A stretch of DNA of 64,000 bases from Dreissena polymorpha. Its lineage: Eukaryota > Mollusca > Bivalvia > Myida > Dreissenidae. The notes below the pieces were generated by a model. The model saw only the letters and a program-made list of their open reading frames with translations, had not been told where the DNA came from and did no database searches. Positions 13,731 through 27,500 of this stretch are shown piece by piece; positions within the stretch are counted from its first letter, which is position 1, and the number at the start of each line of letters is the position of its first letter. Position numbers and translations under genes: made by a program. The stretch lies in NCBI RefSeq assembly GCF_020536995.1, contig NC_068359.1, positions 125,458,314 through 125,522,313 of the forward strand. The letters run 5' to 3'.

Positions 13731-14200
13731 CACTGTGTTAAGTACCGCAAAACAACCATCACGATAAAATCGTAACATTCTTTTTTCTTCTGACAATTGT
13801 GTCTAAATTCTTTTTATAAAATGACTATTGTTTTGGTAGAAAAATGCGCTGCTTCGGATTAAATTAGAAACAGTAACAACTGAAAATAGTTCCATATTTG
13901 GAAGGATTGTACTCGTGAATGCGATGGCTGCTGTTGACCCACAGGACGGTAAACACAACTTATGGTTTGACTGAGACAATAAGGCATCTTATGTTAATAT
14001 GCCAACACGACAGATGGCTTTTTTAATAAGCTGTCAGATCACAAAAATATTATAACTTTGGCGTATTCGTAGTCACAGTTTTGACATGTAACATCTGTTT
14101 TTAATTTTCACAGCTCTTGCTTTTAACATTAACTAAACATGACTAGTGAACATTATTACCGTTACACTCGGTGTATCTTTTAAGTTACATAGTAACAAAA

Positions 14201-14668
14201 TTAAAGGGGCCTTTTCACGTTTCGGTAAATTAACTAAATAAAATACATGTTTCAGATTCGCAAATTGTCGTTGTAGTTATGATATTTGCGAGCAAACAGT
14301 AGTACTGAATATTTACCATGCTCTAAAATATCCATTATACTTGAAAATTATCAATTGTTGCAACGCAAAACGATTGAATAATTTAGACAGTTCTGTTGTT
14401 GTCGTTATATTTTGTGATACTACGAGGATTGCTTACATAAAGTATAAAAGTCATCACTCATTGTATGAGCACGGATGGCCGAGTGGTCTAGGCGATATAA
14501 ATGTACTTTTGCTCCAGGGGTCAGTGGTTCGAGCCCAGATGAGGGTTACTTTTTTATTTCTTTATTATTTTTACTGCAGCTTTTAGATCCAATGTTTACA
14601 TTTATCAATATAAAGCATTTAACAAAAAACTTCAATACATGAAATAATCTGTGCAAAGGCCCCTTTAA
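14201..14668 (+). mobile_element. TIR element with tRNA-like core, copy 2
   Basis: A complete ~470-bp copy with terminal repeats TTAAAGGGGCCTTTTCAC and GCAAAGGCCCCTTTAA. Inside, 14467-14550 is tRNA-like (ATGGCCGAGTGGTCTAGGCG, later GGTTCGAGCCC), resembling a Leu or Ser tRNA with pol III boxes. No CCA or intact tRNA fold is claimed. Confidence 0.75.
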
Positions 14669-16384
14669 ACGCAACGCACAAAATCACATCCCCTCGGCAG
14701 TGCTGCATTGCATTGATATACTGCGCACACATTGCCATGGACTAGATCCATTAACAGGAATCAAAACATTTAATGATCAATACTGTACATTACCAAAATC
14801 TTAATTGTGAAGAGTTAATGTTGTTTGTTCATATGGTTTTGTATCTTTTAATCACATTGCTTTTTCAGTGTGTGTTTTATGGTCCCCTTTGGAAATCAGC
14901 TTTCAGCTTAATGGGTTATCCATAGGTCCTTAGCATTCATGCTCATATGAACATACTTTTGTTAAAAAATATGCATGCAGCAACAGCGTTTTATTTGATG
15001 CTCTTAAATTGAAATTTTAAATCACGTAGTCTTTTTTTTTAATCTGTGATATATTCTATGTCTCATATGTCATATATTTGTATGTGCTAATGACCTTAAA
15101 TGTAAATAAATAAATACATTCATTTTTACATGCGTATCGTCTTTTATCTGTTCATGTGATCCGTTATCAGCGTGTATCTAAGTACATTAAGAATCTTCCG
15201 TTCAACAAAATTCTTGCAATCGAGCCTTCCGCAATGGTGTATGGTGAGCGAACCGAATGGAATTTAAAATTAACAGTCATTTTTTCGACGTAGCAGTATC
15301 ACATTGCCTATCAGCTTAAATGACCTTATCGGCAGCTTATAAAAGGTTGAGGAAATTTCCCGCCAGTAGACCCCAATGAATATACATATACCCGACTATT
15401 TCATTGCCTGATTTGAGAGACATCCCCAGAACTTTGGCGACGTTACTGCGTTCTTTTGGAGGTTAACGAGTACATCGTAGAGGATGTAACACTTTTCAAT
15501 GTAAGGAAATCCGGATAATTCTCTGCGTGTTCATACGTCACATTGACACAATTTTGGCCCAGTTACAATTAAGCGTTAAATGCCAACTCGCAGAATTACA
15601 TGGTTCAGCGTTCGGTCAGTAGATCGTGTGGATGAGACAGAATGGAATATCGATAAACGCCTTATGATGATAACACAGTATTGCTTTCAAGATGTGAAAT
15701 AACACCACTTATAGGGAAATACATCAATGAAATCCTGTCGACAAATGCAATTTATTTGCACTGTGCGAATAAAACCCTTCTAATATTGTCAAGATAGGTG
15801 GAAAATCGTTTAATTCACATACACAATACTAGTACCTGTAAAATTCGTTTTCGATTGCACGAGTGCGTGGCCAAATAGATGGTATATATAAATTACATAA
15901 TCCAACATAAACGTTTAAGCATCTCTAGACGAACAATAATAACTCGTATAAACTGTATAAACAGTTAATACAATCAACTTTTAAAGTTAATCAAGGAATT
16001 GCATAATTGAGTTCAAATAAGTGCAGTATTAAGGTTTTAATTTTACTACATGCAAGTATAGATACTTCTTTATGCGGTACTATCATGTTTGCAATCAACG
16101 CCGAATTCCTTAAATAAATATTTCATTGCTGCTTCTTCCTGTATTTGCGCGATGATTATCTGAGATATTAACTCTATGATTCTATATTCTCAAATCTTTT
16201 CTATAAAGAAGGAATGTAGTTGACAATTGTTAATAGTTTTATTTGATCGTTCGTCAAAAAGTTGTAATTCTGTTACTCTTGTATCTTCAATGCAATTGAG
16301 TAATTGAATAGTAATTAAATTGAATGCGTTTTAATTCCCTTTTATTATTGTTTAATTTGAGTTACAATGCTAATACACTTAAAT
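14669..16384. other. Upstream region of the modular secreted gene
   Basis: AT-rich. Apart from the TATA box and possible leader exon near 15.34-15.50 kb, nothing is supportable. Confidence 0.4.
15338..15346 (+). promoter_or_regulatory. Candidate TATA box for the modular secreted gene
   Basis: TATAAAAGG matches the consensus and lies about 1.35 kb upstream of the signal-peptide ATG on the same strand. A start near 15370 could give a short leader exon ending at CAAT|GTAAGG (about 15500), spliced to the acceptor at about 16670. This is inference; AT-rich DNA yields chance TATA matches. Confidence 0.3.
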
Positions 16385-16590
16385 GTATTATGAATATTGC
16401 TGGGCCAAGTGTGAGGTTGAGCGCTCTATAACCAGGTTTAAACCCCCAATGCTTTGCATTGACCGTTCCAAGGCGGTGACCCCAGCTTTATTCATATTTT
16501 GTGTCTATTTTGGTTTGTATTGTGCTGTATTGTGCTGTTTTGTACTGTTTGGGCAATCGGTCACTTGCCTTAAATAAAGGACCTACTAAT
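16385..16590 (+). repeat. Dispersed repeat (similar to 60,480-60,620)
   Basis: Contains AGGTTTAAACCCCCAATGC and TGTGCTGTATTGTGCTGTTT and ends AATAAAGGACCTACT. It resembles a retroposon 3' region, but the class is uncertain. The short open frame inside is incidental. Confidence 0.45.
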
Positions 16591-16690
16591 TGTTTTTAAT
16601 GAAAATTCAATACTGCTCCAGCACCTGGAGTTTCACTTCTTTATATTGTTACATTTGTTTTCGTTTTTAGGGCAGTCAACTGGGTGTAAG

Positions 16691-16751
16691 ATGCACACTA
16701 TTCTAGTGCTCGTGTTTGTCGTGCTCGCTCACGTGACAGGCACGTGGGGAT
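16691..16751 (+). CDS. Exon 1: signal peptide
   Basis: ATG at 16691 opens a 20-codon hydrophobic leader that ends one base into codon 21, followed by the donor GTAAGT. A pyrimidine-rich tract and TAG just upstream, ending near 16670, suggest the ATG exon is itself spliced to an upstream 5'-UTR exon. This start is chosen because it yields a good signal peptide and because phase 1 joins exactly to exon 2. Confidence 0.8.
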
Positions 16752-18340
16752 GTAAGTACAGTGTAGCCGTATTACATCTTTTTTTTAAAATTTAAATTGC
16801 ATTTAATCGCCAATGTTTGTTACACTCTGTCGTTGTTAGTGTGTTCATCATGAAATCATTCGTAATCTGACAACATCGGAATCATAACCTACATGTGATA
16901 TTCATATTAGATGAGTCACACTTTCGTAAAAAGGTGGGATTGTATGGAACACATATACATGTACATTATTTTCAGCTGCAACAAAATCTGAATTAACGCG
17001 ATTGGTGACGATAAACTAGTATGTAATAACAACGAGCTTGTTAGACAGCGTTTTTGGGTGTAAAAGTAAAAAAACTTTAAATTGTCTGATTAATTTCTCT
17101 GTATGCTTGAAACTAATAAATTTATGCTTGTTTGTTTTTTAATTTACGATGCGGCTTTGACTGTTTATTACTTAGTTATGTCAAAAATGTCTGGGCTTTT
17201 AATTAATGGTCGACTGGGACGATGGGGTTGAATTTGTTCATACACAATTTGGTGTCTATACAATGCGACTGGAATGGATGTACACAGAATAATGCGTGTT
17301 CAAATTCATACAAAGACGACTGAACAAAAATGTATACTCATTTCTTCATGAAAACTCAATGATATATCCACGTTTAAGATTAAAATATAAAAGTAATATA
17401 TTAGTTAATGATGTTTTTATTGTAAAATAAGAAACAGAACGTTTACAAAGCTACCACATATACTCTTATAGACTCCACTTTAACCCATGTATGCCTGGCG
17501 TCTGTAAAAAAGGTCTCGGCAAACAGCGTAGACCCAGATGAGACGATGCATCAGGGTCTGCGCTGTTTGTTTAAAGGAATTCTGTAAAAAATATTCTAAA
17601 TATAGAAATGAATATACTAGACTTCCCCAATTTTTTAAATAAATTGATCCAATTTAGAAGGATTGGAGAGTCCACTAGGCATAAATGGGTTTAGAGCATG
17701 GTGCGAAATACGGGGCCATTTTACAAATATTTAACACACATGTACAGGCATGAAATGACCAAGACCGATGGCTTTGTTTTCCTATTCCAGTCGGATGTCA
17801 TCAAAGATGGGAACTCGTGTATGCTAACAGCGGAAACGGAACGACCGTGTATGGGTCAAAGGAGACCCTAATTCGCGCCATGCTGGCGGGCGCCGATCTC
17901 AGAATATTCGTTCCCTCTTGGGGCCCAGGTGGTTACCTGACAAGCGTCCAAAATACCCAGACGATCCGGAATAACGTTTGCGCCCAGGCGCTATTCCACG
18001 TGAGTAAAGCGTCCTACGATACGTTCCAGGAAGTGCCGTATTTCTGGTTCGTCAACCTCTGCTCGACAGGTCACGTGCACATGGCTCGTTACTTCATCGG
18101 CAACCACGTGTCGGCGGGAATCAACGGGGACTACGTGGATATGCAGTGGTATATACGGTACGTGTACAACAGCGTTGTCTTCTGGAGACGCGTTGTGCTC
18201 AATAAAACAGCATACCTTACTTGATGATCTTGACATGAGTTACATTCTGTTTTTTAATAAGATTATTATCATCATTATCATAATAATAATAATGATAATA
18301 ATAATAATAATCATCATCATCATCATTATCGTCGTCGTCG

Positions 18341-18427
<87 letters not shown>

Positions 18428-18488
18428 ACATCATCATCATCATCACCACCATGATCATCATCATCATCACCACCACCACCACCACCAA

Positions 18489-18581
<93 letters not shown>

Positions 18582-21500
18582 TTCAATCACCACCACTTCG
18601 TCACCTATACAACAATAGCACGAGCAGCAACCAGCACCATCTTAATTTCACCATCACAAAAACAAACAACAACACTTGTAATCAAATCACACATGATGTG
18701 TGGCGATTGAGTAGAATGAACACTTGCAAATGATGTAGATGTTGCATTCATCTAGAAAGCAGTAGTATAAGATCGTTCGGGACTTTTTTCTGTACTTTGA
18801 TTGCCTCACGAGGAAGACAAAACATGTAAATGCAATAAACGACCCAGAGCTGTAAATATAGATATTTTACAGAAGTATAAAACATAAACATTGAATTCCA
18901 CCATTGTAACTAAGCCTCCCTTTCAGCAAATACCCCGACCCTATCTACTCGCACACCCAGGACGGCACAGTGATCACCGGAAGTGTCCGGGACATAGTGT
19001 ACGCTGTGGAGGCAGGGGCGGACATCCGCATCGTCGACCGGCAGCTGGGGTACGGCGTCCGCATGGACAACGTGGAGGTGTCGTATGACCGCGCCATCGT
19101 GGCGGGACAGTCGCTGTGGCACGTGAGCGAGCGCATGAACGGGCCCAATTTGGTAGGTTATTTCGGATAACATGTATTGAATGTGGTAGTTTATTTCGGA
19201 TAACATGTATTGAATGTGGTAGTTTATTTCGGATAACATGTATTTAATGTGGTAGTTTATTTCGGATATGCTTTTTTTCCGTATAACATGTATCGGTATT
19301 TTAACGGCTTCTTAAAGACCCCCATGCGGTGTGATTTCGGTCAGCAAATTGATAAATAAGTTTATTTGAAACGTTTGCATGTATGTATGTTGTTTCTTAT
19401 TCCATGTAATATCTTTATTTTAATCAATGGTTCTTTCGATAAAATGTTCAGTAGTTGTGTGGCTTCTGAAAGACTCCATTCGTCGTGATTAACCCATTTA
19501 TTACTAGTGGACTCTTCCATCCTTCTAAATTGGATCAATTTATTTCCAAAATTAGGGATGTCTAGTATACTTATTTGTATATTTAGAATATTTCTTACTG
19601 ACAGCATCATGCGGCGTCTAATCAGGGTCTTCGCTGTTCGCCAAGGCCTTTTTCTAGACGCTATGCATACATGGTTTAATTATTCATATAATAATTATCC
19701 GGCCTAATACTCCGTAAAGGGTCAGTAAGAAGCAGTGCAACGAATTTATCTAACCATGTTAACCGTTCTTTTCTGAGCATATATCTGATAACAGTAGCTT
19801 AAGAACGTGTTCTTTGTTTCCACTAACATTTCTAAAAATACAGTAGTATAGGTAGATCGACCTTTATGATTTCACCAACGTTTTGCGGTTAAACCCGAGT
19901 TTATTTTCGAATTGTATAATCATAATGGTATTCATTGAGAATGTTTATGTTGGGTGTGTTTGTTCAGGTTTTACGGTATTTCACATGTGTGTTTATACTT
20001 AAACTGCATTTTATAAATAAATTCGTGATTTATGTGAAATAAACTTATTCCAGAAACCGATATATTATAAATCATTAGGATAAGTAATACTCGTGTTCAT
20101 TCTCCATGAGAAAACCCACATATATTGTTACTTATTCCGCGTTATATTCTAACTTCAATGACTGGTATTTAAATGATACTTTTGATAAACATTTTGGCAG
20201 ATTGTTAAAAATGAAAAATAAAAATCAAGGTAGGTGTTCACTGCAACAGGATCGTTAGATCATTGTCCATTAACGAAAGTTCTTATAAGTACATGTTAAT
20301 AAATTTTTCATCTTTTAATTGTGACAAAATAGTGTTTTTTTAAACGCGTCTTGGCTTTTTTGTCAATGCAGATTCTTGAAAGTGCACCGTTAAGCTTTTA
20401 TTTTACTTGGTATGCGGAAATAAAATTGACTATACAAATAGTAGGAGAAAGAACATCGCCCTATGTCTGTTTTTATACTTACATGTAGTCCAAATAGCGT
20501 GTTTAAATACATCGTCAAAACCTTAGTCCCGCCGGTAATATAAAAACAAACAAATCCAGCACCATCTGAATTGGAAGTCGGTTGCTTTTATTGTTGCATA
20601 ATATAATATCGGTTATTTTACTTGAGTTAATTCCATTACTAAGATTGTTTAAATTCTTTTCTTTTTTGTCCCGATCTGTCAGTTTATGCAAAACTATTAA
20701 GAACATCTGACCTGTTAAGTCACTCTGGTATGCTAAATCAGAGTGATGCATTAATTAAGACAGAATTATTGAGTTAGACAGACGTCCGCGCTGAGATATG
20801 ACTGGTTCCGAGCATAGCTCTATCATTCTCCTGTCACCATTATATAAAACGCGATGATATAAGTTTCAAATATGTTTGTCATATGGCTAAGCCACTATAT
20901 CCCGATAAATCAATCTTGCCTTACTAAGCAACAATAGTCTGATTAATTAATCTTGCCTGACTAAGCCACTTTAGCCTGATAAATCAATCTTGCCTTGCTA
21001 AGCCACTATAGCCTGATAAATTAATCTTTCCTTGCTAAGCCACTATAGCCTGATACATCAATCGTGCCTTGCTAAGCAACTTTAAGCCTGCTAAATCAAT
21101 ACTGCGTTGCTAAGCAACTATAGCCTGATAAATCAAACTTGCCTGACTAAGCCACAATAGTCTGATCAAACAATCTTGCCTGGCTAAACCACTATAGCCT
21201 GATACATCAATCTTGCCTTTCTAAGCCACTATAGCCTCATAAATCAATCTGGCCTTGCTAAGCAACTATAGCCTGATTAATTAATCTTGCCTGACTAAGC
21301 CACTTTTGTATGATAAATCAATCTTGCATTGCTAAGCCACTATAACCTGCTGAATCAATCTTGCATTGCTAAGCCAATCTGGTCTGCTAAGTAATACTGA
21401 TCTGGAAACTGCCCCGCGTCTGTAAGTCATACTGGTTTGGCACATGACAGCAAACATGACACCAATCTCCACACAGAGTTGTCGTTCCTTGCTCTCACAT

Positions 21501-24500
21501 ACAATATATGCCATTAAAATGTTTTTAAGTATTCTCCAATTACCTTGAATCGAGCGGTTAAGGAAACTGGTAAAATAATTTAGTAAATTAATGCAAACAA
21601 TGTCGCAATAACAGATTTACCTTTAAAGATTTATTTAATGCCCTATTAATCCATGTCATAATTGTTTATTTACAGCGTGTTTAAACACGCAATGCCAATA
21701 GTGCCATGTACACCTGCAAATTACATCCACTACGCGCGTTGTTTACCTGGTATCGAGACATCACATCCGAAATGCAAGAGTACTCGATTATGATAGGCAT
21801 TAGGCCAACAAAACTTCGAAAATTCGATTAACTGAACACATTTAGGCCTATACAAACAGAAACAATAATTTTACTTTTTTTATAACTACTGTTAACAATT
21901 TAAGAAGTTTTTGTTTTAATGGTCAATCTTCTGTTGAGCATTATTGACACGTAAAAGTGATCAAGAATTGCAAAAACGCAAACGTTCGCATTTTGTTCAA
22001 ATTAAATTTCGACATATATGTTACCGTTAAAAAATTTGAAAAAATTATCATCCAATCGGGGCAGGGTATACCCACTGAACATGTGTATATCGTCAAGTCA
22101 CCTATTTTCGCGATGTGCACATATTGTTTCATGCTACATTTTCTGCGAATCGTGAAAACGTAAAAGACTTTTCTTTAAAATAAATCAAATACATAAAATT
22201 GTTGTGTTTATACTAGCTCAGTCGTCTGCAATTTATGTGCAATTTTAATGAAGAGTACCGAGAAAATTGAATGGAATTGGGCTAAATTTGGATTACTTCA
22301 GTTCAAGTAAGATTTTGAAATGCAATTATACTTATTTTGAACTAATTTTAGTCGTGTCCACCGAAGAGAAGCACATATATATATATATGCTATAATAGAA
22401 ACAAGGAGTGCACTTCATTTACCGAAAAACTACACCATCTTTACTGTAAACCATGTAACTCAAACACTTTTTAACGAATCAACTACACACCGGTTGTTTT
22501 CGAAAGCTAATAAAATAATTTATCAGGAAAAATTTACATCTGTACCATTGATCCAGCAGTATTTCGATACAAGCCCTCAGAAGTTGACATTCACGGATTT
22601 TGTTTTGGTCGGACACAAGTATGTCCAATATAACTTCAATTTCCGATCGTTTCAAACAGCAGAAACACAAAGATTGCACGACTGTTCGTCATTTAAAAGG
22701 TTATTTCCCGTTCAATAAACATTAATGAATCGATAACAATACATTTTAGAGTCATTTACACACCATCAAATGTGTTTTTCACTTCGATTTGTAAATATAC
22801 AACCCGGAGCTTTAATTTTTAAAAGGAAGTACGGGAATCCTCTGACGACATTCAATAAAGCATAAATTTGCTACGGGTGTTTTTATTGGTTGGGCGGAAT
22901 TTCCCGAGGACCTCTGTAAAAAGGTGAGTGAGAAATTGATGAAAACCGACCAATCGTATTTTGTTTTAGAAAATCTCTGACGTCATCAAAGGGTTTGTAC
23001 TCGCGGATCGAAAGACGCGAAAAATGGTGTTTACCATACTTTTTCGATAACAATAGGTATCGTAATCGATTGAAAAATGTTTACTGTGCATACATGTGCT
23101 GTTTATCTACCGTTTAATGACTTGGTTATTGAGTTTTAGCTCTTTAAAGTGATCGACATGGAAAATCTCTATGTGGACACACTTGTGTCCGACCAAACAC
23201 GATTTTGCACATGGGTCAATTTTTCTGAGGGCTGGTATCGAAATACTATTGGATCAATTGTACTGATGTTAATTTTTCCTGTTAAATTATTTTATTAGCT
23301 TTTGAAAACAACCGGTGTGTACCGGTAGTTGATTCGTTTAACATCGTTCGATTTCCATGGTTTACAGTAAAGATGGTGTAGTTTTACGGCAAATGAAGTT
23401 GCACTCCCTGTTTCTATTATAGCATTATATATTTAAAAAATACTATGAGCTTCCCTCCTGTGGTCGTGTCTGTATTTATTTTTAAGCGAAGTAATGTTAG
23501 TTAAACAAAATGCTCAGAGCGCATGCTTGTGACGTCTCCACGAGAGCCGCGCTCTTAATGTAAACAGTGATCGAAATCAGGCTACGCTCGATATAAGGGA
23601 ATCGTACGATATTATATTATGAAAAGTAGTATCATTTTCTTTTATAATTTGATAACAGTAAAAGTTCAGGTTCATAATAAAAACATAAAATACATAAATT
23701 GAAAAAAAATAAAAATAAAAATAACGACGGGGAAATTATTGTACAACATGCCTATCATCACGTCGGTGGTTATAACGACATGGATTTGATCCAGCTATGC
23801 TGGCTGCCTTAAATCTCTGAGGTTAACGTTACACTGGTTGAGTTGTCATATTTGCCTGTTTAGTCACATTGGTCTGTAAGCCACACTGGTCTGATAAATC
23901 ACACTGGCTTGTAAGTCATACTGGCTTGCAAAATCTGACTTGTAATTTGTGGGTTCGTAACTTTAAGGTAACGTCACATGTCGACACATCTGCCACTCAC
24001 ATTTTACGCTCGAATACGGTGAGTGAATGAATGAATATACATGTACTTTATTTAAAGCATATACATCATGCCTTACTCGAACAATGAGACATCTGTTTGA
24101 ACACATCAACATTGAATTCTTGCTGGTTTTATATTTCGTTTGATTTATTTCCAACGACGCTATTTGTGTCATTTTCGTGAGCATTGACAGTTATTTCACT
24201 ATTTTTGTTAACAAGCAGTATTATATAGTCGTAGTCTCGACATGGTTTGCTCTTGAAATTGCTCCGGTAAAAGATTCAATTGAATTTCATAGACTTAAAT
24301 TATGTGAATTTCAATTTTAAGACGAAGTTGGTTAGTTTACATCCGTTTTTTTCTATGGTGAATGGGCCACACGATTCTCATAGCATTCTCACATTCATTA
24401 ATTGAGCCTCGTTCTGGGAGAATTCGGTTGAATGCATGCGCGTTAAGTTCTTCCCAGATTAGCCTGTGCAGTCCGCACAGGCTAATCAGGGTAAAAATTT

Positions 24501-27500
24501 TCATTTTTTAAATGTTTCGTTTAAAGGAAGATTCTTTTGAAAAAAAAAACAAACAGTCTAGGCGGAAAGTATCGTCCCTAAATAAGCCTGTGTTGACTGC
24601 ACAGGCTAATTCGTGAAGACACTTTACGTACATGCATTAAGCCCCTTTTTCCAAGAACGAGGCTCAACTGAGCTCAGTGATGAACATCAGTGAATACTGA
24701 ATCCGCGACATAATGTTTGAATTTAAATTTGCATTCTCAAAGACTGTGTAACAATTAAGCGTTTTTAAACATAGTTTTAAGTTTAACATATGCATACAAC
24801 AGAAAAAACGTCGGTTATTTCCAAAATGATAAACTATAGTTACAATTGTATATAATATTATGCTACATGTTTATAACGCACGTCTAAGCGTTTTGTATTG
24901 GTCAATCGCGCACACCAAAACAGCTTTATATTTCTCTTGTGTTGTGAACAGAGCGACGCATGTACATCCAAATGAGTCTCGCTCTGTGAAAAGCGGGTTT
25001 AATGCACGTGCGTTAAGTATCGTCCAAAATTAGCCTGTGCAGTCTGAACAGGGTTACCAGGGACTACACTTTCCGCCATTATTGTATTTTTGTTTGAAGG
25101 AAGACTCTTCTTAACAAAAATCTAGTTGAGGTGGAAAGTGTTGTGCCTTATTGGCCTGTTCGGACTTCCCAGGCTAGTCTTGGACGACACATAACAAACA
25201 TGCATTAAACCCCATTTTCACAGAGCGAGGCTCAAGTATATAGACTCGTGTTGTTCATATCGTATTTTGTGATATGATAACACACACAGCTCGATGCTTT
25301 ATCGTCCAATAACTCGCACCTGCCTTGTTTCCCGCAGGAGTATCAAGGTGACGACTATTATTGGATGTCCGTCTGGTCCACTGACGGCACCGTGGATGTC
25401 TCACGCTGGAACGTCGGCGAGCACGTAAAGCGTGGAAACAGCAGTATGCAACAGTCCATGAACTGGTTCGGAAAGTTTACATTGATAAAATACATTGATT
25501 CTATACCCTATACCTCTCAGATACGCAATTCGACCCATTTAAAGTCGCTTTTAAAATCAAATAAGAGTAGAGTCCTTATTAACTAGATTCAAGTTTATAA
25601 AAGATTTATTACAAACACAATTATACTTTAAACAGCAATATAACCTGAAAGGACTGTGCGTTACTCGCAGGCTGTTCTGGTTTTATGCTGGTTGCATATG
25701 TAGTGATAACAGCATCATGCAGCAGTTAATAATTCGGTATAAGAAGTTAATATGCGCCTTGTTCAGGGAGAACTGGTCTTAATGCCTGTGCGTGAAGGTT
25801 TGTCTTCGACATGATCTGATGGAGACATGTGTGTTTATCAAACACAGATTTAATTGTTATTACTGTTTTGTTTTATCGCAATCTGTCCTTTATTCCGATC
25901 ATAGAGTTAATGTTGTAATTTTGCTTTTGTCTTGTTGATTTAAGTACTTTGCTAAATATGTTCGAATAGAGATAAATGCGTTAGGTCAATAGTGAATCCT
26001 CGGTGTATTTCGTTTGGAACAACTAGACACATATATGCATATCTAATTTAAACATAAAGGAGAAATGGTCCATTTAAATAAATATACCAACATACGTTTA
26101 AGATTCGATAGAAATGTGTAGTTTCAATTAATAGCCGAATATATCATTCATGTTCAGTTTAATGTTTTTTGTCAGAATCAGCAAATACATGACTTTGGTC
26201 ACATACTAAACAACTAGGAACAATCTGAACATACACATGAACTACAGAACTCACATAACAAATAATTAATTAATACATAAAAACGTATAACAAATTAACG
26301 AGGCTAACATCGTTAGGGTTATCAAGAAGCAACAAAGTAGCTACTAAGAAAAGCGATCATTTCTTTTTAACATACATTGCAAATAAATTCATTAACCCAT
26401 GTATGCTTAGCTTCTAGAAAAAAAGGCACTGGCAAACAGCGTAGACCCAGATGAGACGCCGCATGATTCGGCGTCTCATCAGGGTCTATGCTGTTTGCTT
26501 AAAGAAATTTCTGTAAGAAATATTCTACATATAGAAATAAATTTACTAGACATCCCTGATTTTGGAAATAAATTGATCTAATTTAGAAGGATGAGAGAGT
26601 CCACTAGGCATAAATGGGTTAATATGAGTGTTAGTACTGGACATCATAGATGTGAACTTAATTACAGTGTTACTCGATTTTCAACGTTATACTTAATTCT
26701 AACATCACGATAACGCGAACATAAAAAGTGTAACCCTGACTGTGCTACACAGTTTCCATTTCCTGCTTTCTCTCGCAATGGTATTGTTTCTACCACTTCC
26801 GATTTCAAATGAGTGAGCGCTTAGTCTAAATCTTGTAAGAGCTTTTTGCAATCATTATCAAATACTCAAGATATTTTTCAAGTGCACAGTCGTGTTTAAA
26901 ATAAAGACACTACTCAAATTTACTTTGCGAATTTAGTTTATGTGACCACGAGTAGACGAATTGATCGCGACGCCGTTGTTTGAGTATTGGATAATTGTAT
27001 ATTTAGTTAACGTTTTCATGCAATATATATATATATTTAAAGCCTAAATAGTCAATATGGTTTTTAACAGCTTTTGTCCAGCATAGTTTTAATTGGGCTT
27101 AACTCTACTTAATAAAGTAATAAGAAGGTGAGTTTCCTATTCAGAGTTTTAACAGCTTCATTTAGCGAACCATTATAATTAAATATGATACCACAGTAAG
27201 TACATTTGTCACCAATGCCAATGTTTTTATTGTACAATGACCATACATAACAATTTAGAGTTTGAATCGGGTTTTACTCTACTAAATATCAAGAAAAGGT
27301 GATTATATGCCTTAAAGACGTTCTTATTCAGGGTTTAAACAGCTTCATTTGCCGAACCATTACAACATAATATGATACCAAAGTAAATACATTTGTCACC
27401 AATGCCAATGTTTTCATTGTTTAATGACCATACATAAATATGTAAACCCCATTTTCGAGAGTATTTATGCAATTCAACTGGGAATGTAAGCTTAAAGTTA

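Noticed and set aside
14467-14550. Stand-alone tRNA gene
   Set aside because: Has A- and B-box-like motifs, but sits inside a repeated inverted-repeat element and the cloverleaf is not convincing.
18175-18618. Poly-isoleucine and poly-methionine frames
   Set aside because: Translation of the ATC microsatellite in intron 2.
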